In this document: in pieces, positions 6,958 through 13,463 of the stretch
How positions within the stretch are numbered: position 1 is the first letter of the stretch
Layout of the letters: each line of letters opens with the position of its first letter
DNA from: Treponema sp. UBA4319
GTDB taxonomy: Bacteria > Spirochaetota > Spirochaetia > Treponematales > Treponemataceae
Reading direction: 5' to 3'
Assembly: GCA_002393865.1 (NCBI GenBank)
Contig: DGUD01000177.1
Location: 1 to 17,817 of the forward strand
DNA length: 17,817 bases
The notes under the pieces: model-generated
Databases searched by the model: none
Told to the model about the DNA's origin: nothing
What the model saw: only the letters and a program-made list of their open reading frames with translations
Translations under genes and position numbers: made by a program

Positions 6958-8420
6958 AAAGACTCCAGCTCCCTCTTAAAAGATTTGATTCCCCTTACGA
7001 TGAAAGGAATAAAGACTATCGCGCAGAGCACGGCAAGCACCCAGCCAAGGTTCTTCTCGATCCATTCCTTGCGGTAGTACATGAACGCCTTTGAGTAGTA
7101 TCGCTTGAAGCGCTTTACCCTAAAGTAGTCCATCGCCTCTTTGTACTGGTTCTGGCGCAGGCGGGCTTTTCCCAGACCTGCGTAGGCAAGGTCGTAGTTG
7201 CCGTTCAGCCGCATCACCTTATCCCACTCCGCGGCGGACAAATCGTATTCGCCTTCCGCATAGAGCTCCGTCGCGTTATAGATGTAGTCCCCGAACTGCG
7301 TCGGAGAGAACAGCGTGATGGTGCAGCTGGCCTGATCGAGGACAAAGAGATCCCTGCCGCAGTGCTCTATGGAAACCGGCATGCGGAAGAAACCGTCTAT
7401 GTTGCCCGGATTTCCGAATGCGAACAGCAGCTCGCCCTGATTGTCATAGGCAAAGAGCCTGCCGCGGCTTTCGTCGAGCGCGATATATACCTCGTTGTCC
7501 AGCACGGTGATGTCGTTGAAATGGGACGGATTCTCCTGCCCTGCGGCAGTGCCCCACTGCAAGTCGCCCACCGGCGGATCCCAGTTCTTGATAAGGATGT
7601 CCCCGCCGAGCGCGTTCAGCCGCCGGATGGGTTTTGCCTGGTCGTTCAGCAGCTCCTGCGGCTTGAAGGTCTTGAGGACGGCATAGATGAAGCCGTCTTT
7701 GTCAAGGTAGGCATTTGAGTATTCCGTGGGGACAAAGGATTCCATCTGCTCGCGCTGTGCCCTCGTGGATAATTTCTTCCACAGGTAGTCGGTCCAGTCG
7801 TAGGTAACGTCGCTTGCACCGTAGAAGCCGGTGAAGGTGCCGTTGTCCTCGTACTTGATGAAGCCCTTGTTCACGTTTTTTGCAAGGACATACGCCCTTC
7901 CTTTTGAGTCTGCGACCACTTTTTCCGGAAGGAATGTCTTTCCTTCCTCGTAGGTGGGGTCGTTCGGCTCCGTAAAGGAAAGCATGTAGTTCAGATTCGC
8001 GTCGATGCGTACGACGCGCCCGTTGTTCGTGTCCGCGACAAAGAAGGAGCCGTCTTCGCCCACATAGACGTCTGAAGGAGACGCAAAGGTGCTGACGATT
8101 CCCGCCGGGGCAGTGAACTGATCGATGGAGCGGACAAAGGAGAGGCTCTTGTCCTGCCCGTAGCTGAATTCGAGAATCCTGTTGTTGCCTGAGTCCACCA
8201 GATAGAGCGTGTTCCCCCGGCAGAACAGGGAGCTGGGGTTCACGAATTCTGTTCCTATGCCCAAATCCTTTGCGTAGAACACGTCGGCGACCCTGTAGAC
8301 ATCCGGCGAATGCTCTATGTTCTGCCAGACATCGTAAATGTAGGTGTCGCCTTTCGCGAAGAGCTGCGTTCCGAGAGCCGTGAGCGCGGCGATTGTTATA
8401 ATCAGTTTCCGTCGTATCAT
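6954..8420 (-). CDS. Secreted beta-propeller (NHL-like) protein with TPR-like segment and C-terminal membrane helix
   Basis: A 488-residue protein. A cleavable-looking signal peptide (2-22, cut near LFA-K) exports it. Repeated blades follow, with NHL signatures: LYLVDSGNNRILEF (72-85), FFVADTNNGRVVRID (126-140), FIYAVL (244-249), VYIALDESRGRLFAYD (311-326) and DLFVLDQ (357-363). Residues about 383-440 are helical and TPR-like (LYAEGEYDLSAAEWDKV, then AYAGLGKARLRQNQYKEAM). A single membrane helix lies at about 459-477, with a short basic cytoplasmic tail (RGIKSFKREL). The protein is therefore anchored with its propeller outside. Propellers of this class bind ligands or partner proteins; some are lactonases, but no catalytic residues can be assigned here. 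AAGGA stands 7 bases before the ATG, which is 4 bases after the permease stop. A scaffold or sensor role for the transporter is inference. Confidence 0.85.
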   Translation of the reverse strand: MIRRKLIITIAALTALGTQLFAKGDTYIYDVWQNIEHSPDVYRVADVFYAKDLGIGTEFVNPSSLFCRGNTLYLVDSGNNRILEFSYGQDKSLSFVRSIDQFTAPAGIVSTFASPSDVYVGEDGSFFVADTNNGRVVRIDANLNYMLSFTEPNDPTYEEGKTFLPEKVVADSKGRAYVLAKNVNKGFIKYEDNGTFTGFYGASDVTYDWTDYLWKKLSTRAQREQMESFVPTEYSNAYLDKDGFIYAVLKTFKPQELLNDQAKPIRRLNALGGDILIKNWDPPVGDLQWGTAAGQENPSHFNDITVLDNEVYIALDESRGRLFAYDNQGELLFAFGNPGNIDGFFRMPVSIEHCGRDLFVLDQASCTITLFSPTQFGDYIYNATELYAEGEYDLSAAEWDKVMRLNGNYDLAYAGLGKARLRQNQYKEAMDYFRVKRFKRYYSKAFMYYRKEWIEKNLGWVLAVLCAIVFIPFIVRGIKSFKRELESL

Positions 8421-8424
8421 TTCA

Positions 8425-9318
8425 CTAGTCCTTTAAGCCCGATGTTGCCATCGTTTCCAGAATCTGGCTCTGGGAGCAGATAAAGAAGATAATCGGCACG
8501 GACATGGACACCACGACGACAGCCTGTGCCTGTCCGGTGCGCGCGATGCCGCCTGCCATAATCTGATCCATCGCATAACGGAGCATTTTTTTGCTCTCGG
8601 TGTATATGTAGGTGGTCTGCGGGTTGTTCCACAGCGCCGTGATGGAGAAAATCGAGATGGTGAGCCATGCGGGTTTTACGTTCGGCATAACGAGCTTCCA
8701 AAAAATAAGGAATTCGTGGGCGCCGTCGATTTTTGCCGCCTCTATGAGCGACATGGGAAAACCGTCCATGAACTGCTTCATCAGGAAGAGTCCCAGCGAG
8801 CCGCCGATTGCCGGCAGTATGAGCGACCAGTAGGTATCGACCATGTGCAGGCGGCACATAATCAGGTAGTTCGGGATGCCCGTTACGTAGCCGCTGAACA
8901 TGAGCGCTACGACCGCAAGCTTGAAGAACGCCTTTCCGCCGGGAAAGTCATACTTTGCGAGGACGTATGCCGCCATCGAGGCGATGATGACATGGCCTAT
9001 CGTTCCCACCGCCGTCACGAACAGCGTGTTGAAGATATAGCGGGAGAACGGAACCCATGACTGGGTAAGCGTAATGAACAGGTCTGAGTAGTTCCTGAAC
9101 GTGGGGTTGCGCGGCCAGAAAGTCGGCGGCTGCTTGAGCAGCTCTCCGAGAGGCTTGAGCGAGCTTGATATCGCGAACACTATCGGGAACACCATCACTA
9201 TGGAGCAGAGCGAAAGGAATATGTAGATTCCGATGTCTCCGCCGATGGAGCGGATTGGTCCCCTCCGGTACTTTGAATGGCGCACGGTCGTTTTTGTCTG
9301 GTATTTTGACTGTCTCAT
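8425..9318 (-). CDS. ABC sugar-type permease, first pair, MalG-like subunit
   Basis: A 297-residue CUT1-type permease. Membrane segments lie near 27-52, 97-120, 130-150, 160-180, 216-232 and 264-283. The EAA loop, readable at 193-212 (EAAKIDGA, then MP), is close to the consensus EAA-DG-LP pattern used to dock the ATPase. The C-terminus ILETMATSGLKD matches the usual MalG-like ending. A long basic N-terminal tail (about 22 residues with many K/R) precedes the first helix. GAGGA stands 7 bases before the ATG; the gap to the previous permease gene is 16 bases. It pairs with the product of 9335-10273 and should be fed by the membrane-anchored binding protein at the head of the operon. Confidence 0.94.
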   Translation of the reverse strand: MRQSKYQTKTTVRHSKYRRGPIRSIGGDIGIYIFLSLCSIVMVFPIVFAISSSLKPLGELLKQPPTFWPRNPTFRNYSDLFITLTQSWVPFSRYIFNTLFVTAVGTIGHVIIASMAAYVLAKYDFPGGKAFFKLAVVALMFSGYVTGIPNYLIMCRLHMVDTYWSLILPAIGGSLGLFLMKQFMDGFPMSLIEAAKIDGAHEFLIFWKLVMPNVKPAWLTISIFSITALWNNPQTTYIYTESKKMLRYAMDQIMAGGIARTGQAQAVVVVSMSVPIIFFICSQSQILETMATSGLKD

Positions 9319-9334
9319 TTCTGCGTCCTCCTGC

Positions 9335-10273
9335 TCAGTGTCCGACCCTGTTCAGCATTGCCTGGATTATCTTATTGCAGATAATCATCGCAAGGAACAG
9401 CGTGGTTGCGATTGCGGACGCGTAGCCCATCTCAAAGCGGGTAAAGCCGTAGTCAAAGAGGTGCGTCACGACGGTACGGGCGCAGTACTCCGTTGAGGGG
9501 TAGCCTGCGAGCGCCATCGGGATGTCGCAGACATTGAAGGCGTTTGTAATCGACATGACCGCTCCAAAGAGCAGCATCGGCTTCATGTTCGGCAGCGTGA
9601 TGAACCACAGCTCCTGCCAGCGGTTCTGGATACCGTCGATGTAGCCGGCCTCGTACTGGGATTTGTCGAGTCCCTTCAGACCTGCGACGAAGGCGAGGAA
9701 GCCCGTTCCCAGCGACATCCACAGACAGACCGGGATGATGACCTTCATGGCATAGCGCGGGTCTGACAGGAAGAGTATCGGCTGGTCGAGGAATCCGACC
9801 TTGATGAGCCATGAGTTTGCCCAGCCGTAGCGGTCATCGCTGAAGAGATTCTTGAATACGAGGTAGGCCTGTGCCGAGATTGACGGCGTGTAGAAGAAAA
9901 GGACGATGATTGTCCGTATCCAGCGGGGCAGCTCGTTGATGAGCCACGCAAAGATGAATGCGAGGATGTAGCCCACCGGTCCCACGATAAGGGCGGTGAG
10001 GAACGTGTTCTTTACCGCAATCTGGAAAACCTCGTCCTGCAGGAAGAGATTTATGTAGTTTCTGAAGCCGATGAATTCCGGTTTCTCCAGAATATTGAAA
10101 TTCGTAAAGCTGTAATATATAGAATTTATAATCGGCAGCACGTTGAACGTGATGAACAGCACCGCATACGGCAGCAGGAAAAGGTAGCAGAATTTATGCA
10201 CCTTTGCGCTCCTTACCGTGTCGGAAAGCTCTAGCCGTTTTTTCCTGAAATATTTTGTCCACATGTTGTTCAT
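9335..10273 (-). CDS. ABC sugar-type permease, first pair, MalF-like subunit
   Basis: A 312-residue CUT1-type permease. Membrane segments lie near 28-52, 88-112, 119-139, 178-197, 232-248 and 284-304. PYAVLFITFNVLPIINSIYYSF (about 35-56) is the typical first helix of MalF-like subunits. The EAA loop is at 208-231 (EAGYIDG, then LP at 227-228). AGGAG overlaps the stop of the 995-residue gene and sits 7 bases before the ATG; M4 is the only close alternative start. The ten-base gap to that gene supports strict co-expression of binder and channel. No ATPase is encoded in the window, so a shared MsmX/UgpC-like subunit from elsewhere is expected. Confidence 0.94.
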   Translation of the reverse strand: MNNMWTKYFRKKRLELSDTVRSAKVHKFCYLFLLPYAVLFITFNVLPIINSIYYSFTNFNILEKPEFIGFRNYINLFLQDEVFQIAVKNTFLTALIVGPVGYILAFIFAWLINELPRWIRTIIVLFFYTPSISAQAYLVFKNLFSDDRYGWANSWLIKVGFLDQPILFLSDPRYAMKVIIPVCLWMSLGTGFLAFVAGLKGLDKSQYEAGYIDGIQNRWQELWFITLPNMKPMLLFGAVMSITNAFNVCDIPMALAGYPSTEYCARTVVTHLFDYGFTRFEMGYASAIATTLFLAMIICNKIIQAMLNRVGH

Positions 10274-10283
10274 AGTTTGGCTC

Positions 10284-13271
10284 CTAGTCTGTCGGGAGAT
10301 TGAATTCCTGGCGTTTCCTGGTTATCTCCTCGTTGACCTTCCGTGTATAGTCTATCAAGGTCTCGCGGGGATCCTCCTTCTCGTTGAAAACGCGTCTGAT
10401 TCCGTTCACCACGTAGCGCGGAGTGTAATAGCTGCCCGGAATCTCTGGAAGCCCGATTGCTTCGTCCAGCGATTTGCTGAGGATGGTAATCTGGCGGGTG
10501 TTCCATGAGAGCTGCTTGAGCGCCTCCACGTTCGCCGTCGCATAGCGGCCGGAGGAACCGAGGATTGCCTCCTGCTCGCGCCCGAAGCGGACCTGCGTGT
10601 CTGTAGAGACCCACCACTTCATGAATTCCCATGCGTCGTGCATGCGGGACTCGTTCTTGCGTACCGCGTCCATGGTCTTTGCGTCGAATTTTGATTCTCC
10701 GCCCGCAGCCTGAACGTCGTCCATATCCAGCCCCTTGCGTATCATCATCGTACAGACGGTACCGGCGATGTTCGAGCGGTCTATGCTGCCGTCCTCCCGC
10801 ATGGTGCCGGGAAGGTAGGTAAAGTCCCACAGACCCCTGATTTCCGGCGCGGAGACTGAAAGCGTATTGTAGGCCGTGTAGTTCTGGATGCCGAGCGGCA
10901 TCTCGCCCGTGCGGAAGCGGCTGACGAAATCGAATATGGTCGGCAGACCGTAGCTGTTGTAGAAGCTCGTGTACAGCTTGAATGAGCTGATGCCTTCCTC
11001 GCTGTCTATGACGGACTTGGTGCCCGCGGGGTTGTACACGGTGCCGCCCCGCTGGTAAATCATGGAATAGAAATTCGTTATGTCGGATTCTGCCGTTGCC
11101 AGCGTGGGGTAGGGAATGCCAACTGACAGGTTGTTGCCTTGCAATGTCGGCAGAATCTCGACGAGGTCGTCCCATGTCTGGGGAACAGAGACGCCCAGCT
11201 GCTCAAGGATATCCTTGCGGTAGAAGAGCAGGTTGAACGTCTCCTGCTCCGGCAGCGCGTATACTCCGCCGTCGTATTTATAGCCTTCGTACGCGCTCGG
11301 ATGGAAATTCTTGAGCACCTCGTCGCAGTCCGCAAAGCGCTTCAGGTTGACGACCGCGTTGCGGAGCGCGTAGTCCACCGGCGCCCGCGAATAGGCTGAG
11401 ATGACGATATCCGGCCCGTTGCCCGCGACGACGGCGTTGAGCAGCGAGTTGATATTGATGAGCTTTACGTTCACGTTTATGCCGGAAGCGGGGCTGAAGC
11501 TGTCGTCCACCATGTTCTTGAGAATCTGGCTCTGGTCGCGGCCCGTCACAATCCACACCTCAATCAGGTGCTCGGCGTCCTTGTCATATACGTTGCCGAG
11601 GCTCGCGGAGTCCACGAAGAACGACGAGCTGAATGCGGCGATTTCGTGGGCCGCGTTCCTGAAGAAGCCCGCTTTGACCGGATTTACCGGGTCGTTCGCG
11701 CTCTGAAGGAGAATGTAGTCCACGTCCAGCTTGGATTCGGATATGGAGAGGAGCGAGGTTCCCAAAGAGGTGATGTTCTCTTTGAAATTCGCAAAAGCCT
11801 TGGTAATCCTGTCCGGGTGCTTGTAGAACTGCTCCAGCTGGATGGCAAGGGTTTCGGCGGGGGCAATCTTGTCTGATTTTTCCCCGGTGATAGCGATGAA
11901 TTTGTCAACGTAATAATACAGCCGGCGGCTTTCCTGCAGCATTGCCTCCACCTGCTCCGGATAGACCTTGTCGATGGAGTAGTCGCGGAACTGGTCGGGA
12001 TTCACGCCCGTCAGCACAAGGATGGTGCGGTAGATGACGTTCAGGCGGAAGATGCTGTCCTGCAGGGAGCTGACGATGGAGCCGAGCTCGCCGAGCGTAA
12101 CCTCCAGGCGGATTGCATGCGTGCCTTTGGTCAGAAAGAAGGAGTAGGGCTGCCCTTCCTTGTCCGCGAGCGTCACGAGCTTCCAGTCGGAGCTGTATGC
12201 GAAGCCTACTGATTTAAGTTCTTCTACAGGAATCTCGCCGTCGATGTAGACGGAGCGGTATGCCACGTAGCCGCGCTGGTAGAGCTGGCGGGCTTTTATG
12301 GAAAGCGTGTACCAGCCGTCCTCAGGTACCTCCATGTTCCATTCAATCCATTGCCCGGGGGTGCGCCAGGAGTCCCCGCCGGAATAGTTGAGCACTGTCC
12401 GCGAGACGCTGTTCGGCTCGGTACTTGCGGAAGAGCGGTCATAGCGGGCAAAAAGAGACGGATCGGAGCGGATGACAGAGTCCTCACCCTGCACTTTGAC
12501 GGCGACGCCGCTGCCGCTGTAGTCTTCCCGCCGCTGTTTCTGCCGGGCGGCATACTGTTCGTATGTATCGTATTTTGCGACCGGAACGAGGCGGAGGCTG
12601 CTTATCGCCATCGGCTCGTTCGTCGATTCCAGCGTGATGGTATTCGTTCCTTTGTGGAAATAGAACTTGTACGGATCCACCTCGTAGCCCATGTTGCTCT
12701 TGAAGCGGACGGTCTGATAGCTGAAATCCTCCACCTGTGTCGGCCTGATGCTGTTGCCGCGGTTATCCTCGCGGACCGGGCCGCCGTCTTTCCAGAGGCG
12801 GAAGAAGGACATGTCGGAGCCACCGAAGGGAACTTCCCCGTTGATGTACAGGATGCGCTCCATGTTCACGTTCCGGGACGGAACGGCGATGTATTCCATT
12901 TCTATATTGTAGAAACCCGGCTGATCCACTTCGACTTGCCATGTGGCGGATGATTCGTCCGCAGTGATGACGACTGCCTTGCCGTGATAGCTGCTCTCCG
13001 CAGAGACGCCATGGCTCTGCTCCTGGTCGTAATCCTGCACGGCGATGCCGACAGTTACCGCCGGCGATGCAGCCCCCTCATGCTCCTGAAGGTATTCTGC
13101 ATAGGTCTTTGAAGAGGATGCAGCCCCCACAGTGCTGGACAAGTCATAGCCTTCGTATTTTTCCTTGAAAGTCTTTTCCGGTACGAGCCGGGATACGGCA
13201 AAGAGGAGCACGAGCACCCCTATGACAATCAGGATATTGCGGAAGGTTCTGTTTATTTTTATTCCTACCAT
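10284..13271 (-). CDS. Membrane-anchored carbohydrate-binding / extracellular solute-binding fusion protein
   Basis: A 995-residue protein, about twice the length of ordinary binding proteins. It has a basic N-terminus and one membrane helix (about 12-29) without a lipobox, so it is anchored by a transmembrane segment. Outside it shows two beta-rich domains that look like carbohydrate-binding (CBM6/35 or galactose-binding-like) modules. The first is at about 76-230 (GFYNIEMEYIAVP, LYINGEVPF, FYFHKGTNTITLE). The second is at about 256-415 (GWYTLSIKARQL, VYIDGEIPVEE, FFLTKGTHAIRLE). A helical linker (about 430-550) leads to a family-1 solute-binding domain (about 569-985: NGPDIVISAYSRAPVDY, YALPEQETFNLLFYRKDIL, WEFMKWWVS). 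The parallel phrases in the two beta domains suggest internal duplication. It begins the operon and directly precedes the first permease pair. No Shine-Dalgarno is seen before the ATG, which lies 9 bases after the -10 box. Substrate unknown, a poly- or oligosaccharide being likely. Confidence 0.9.
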   Translation of the reverse strand: MVGIKINRTFRNILIVIGVLVLLFAVSRLVPEKTFKEKYEGYDLSSTVGAASSSKTYAEYLQEHEGAASPAVTVGIAVQDYDQEQSHGVSAESSYHGKAVVITADESSATWQVEVDQPGFYNIEMEYIAVPSRNVNMERILYINGEVPFGGSDMSFFRLWKDGGPVREDNRGNSIRPTQVEDFSYQTVRFKSNMGYEVDPYKFYFHKGTNTITLESTNEPMAISSLRLVPVAKYDTYEQYAARQKQRREDYSGSGVAVKVQGEDSVIRSDPSLFARYDRSSASTEPNSVSRTVLNYSGGDSWRTPGQWIEWNMEVPEDGWYTLSIKARQLYQRGYVAYRSVYIDGEIPVEELKSVGFAYSSDWKLVTLADKEGQPYSFFLTKGTHAIRLEVTLGELGSIVSSLQDSIFRLNVIYRTILVLTGVNPDQFRDYSIDKVYPEQVEAMLQESRRLYYYVDKFIAITGEKSDKIAPAETLAIQLEQFYKHPDRITKAFANFKENITSLGTSLLSISESKLDVDYILLQSANDPVNPVKAGFFRNAAHEIAAFSSSFFVDSASLGNVYDKDAEHLIEVWIVTGRDQSQILKNMVDDSFSPASGINVNVKLININSLLNAVVAGNGPDIVISAYSRAPVDYALRNAVVNLKRFADCDEVLKNFHPSAYEGYKYDGGVYALPEQETFNLLFYRKDILEQLGVSVPQTWDDLVEILPTLQGNNLSVGIPYPTLATAESDITNFYSMIYQRGGTVYNPAGTKSVIDSEEGISSFKLYTSFYNSYGLPTIFDFVSRFRTGEMPLGIQNYTAYNTLSVSAPEIRGLWDFTYLPGTMREDGSIDRSNIAGTVCTMMIRKGLDMDDVQAAGGESKFDAKTMDAVRKNESRMHDAWEFMKWWVSTDTQVRFGREQEAILGSSGRYATANVEALKQLSWNTRQITILSKSLDEAIGLPEIPGSYYTPRYVVNGIRRVFNEKEDPRETLIDYTRKVNEEITRKRQEFNLPTD

Positions 13272-13280
13272 AATAAAACC

Positions 13281-13308
13281 ATTTTATCACATTTCCCGGA
13301 ATATGCAA
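13281..13308 (-). promoter_or_regulatory. Promoter of the eight-gene ABC operon
   Basis: On the minus strand TTGCAT (13303-13308), a 16-base spacer and TAAAAT (13281-13286; 5 of 6 bases of TATAAT). The predicted start of transcription is near 13274, only about 3 bases before the ATG at 13271. With no Shine-Dalgarno present, the first gene would be read from a leaderless or nearly leaderless mRNA. An A/T-rich stretch lies directly upstream. The 9-mer TTGCATATT recurs in the lipoprotein promoter. Confidence 0.6.
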
Positions 13309-13315
13309 TAAAAAA

Positions 13316-13355
13316 TTTACTTAAAACCGGACTTTTTTACTTATATTTTTTACTT
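13316..13355 (-). repeat. Three direct copies of AAGTAAA upstream of the operon promoter
   Basis: AAGTAAA on the minus strand (TTTACTT on plus) occurs at 13316-13322, 13336-13342 and 13349-13355, with steps of 20 and 13 bases. The copies sit just upstream of the -35 box, where an activator site or UP-type element would lie. The area is AT-rich, so chance repetition is possible, and the spacing is not helical-turn regular. Confidence 0.35.
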
Positions 13356-13389
13356 GAGTTTTTTGAGCCCGCTACGGACGGCGGAAGTG

Positions 13390-13460
13390 GCCGGGCCTTT
13401 GCAGGCAAGGGGGAACGGGGTGGCTTTCAAAAGGAGGAGGCGCTTTGTCGCTGGCCCGGC
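13390..13460 (-). other. Intergenic inverted repeat after sbcC
   Basis: GCCGGGCC and GGCCCGGC (plus 13390-13397 and 13453-13460) form an 8-bp inverted repeat with a 55-base gap, just past the sbcC stop. It could be a poor or factor-dependent transcription end, or a chance pairing in GC-rich DNA. No U-tract follows, so I see no clear intrinsic terminator between sbcC and the operon promoter. Confidence 0.2.
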
Positions 13461-13463
13461 TCC

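Noticed and set aside
10270..11175. A 301-codon minus-strand frame overlapping the 3' part of the 995-residue gene.
   Set aside because: Arg/His/Gly-rich out-of-frame reading of the solute-binding domain; no ribosome site or known motif.
12351..12953. A 200-codon plus-strand frame opposite the first carbohydrate-binding-like domains.
   Set aside because: No ribosome site or motif, and the minus-strand gene accounts fully for the coding signal.
53..13271. A missing or hidden ABC ATPase gene.
   Set aside because: I found no Walker A plus LSGGQ sugar-type ATPase in any frame; the only ABC ATPase motifs in the window belong to SbcC. CUT1 importers often share an ATPase encoded elsewhere.
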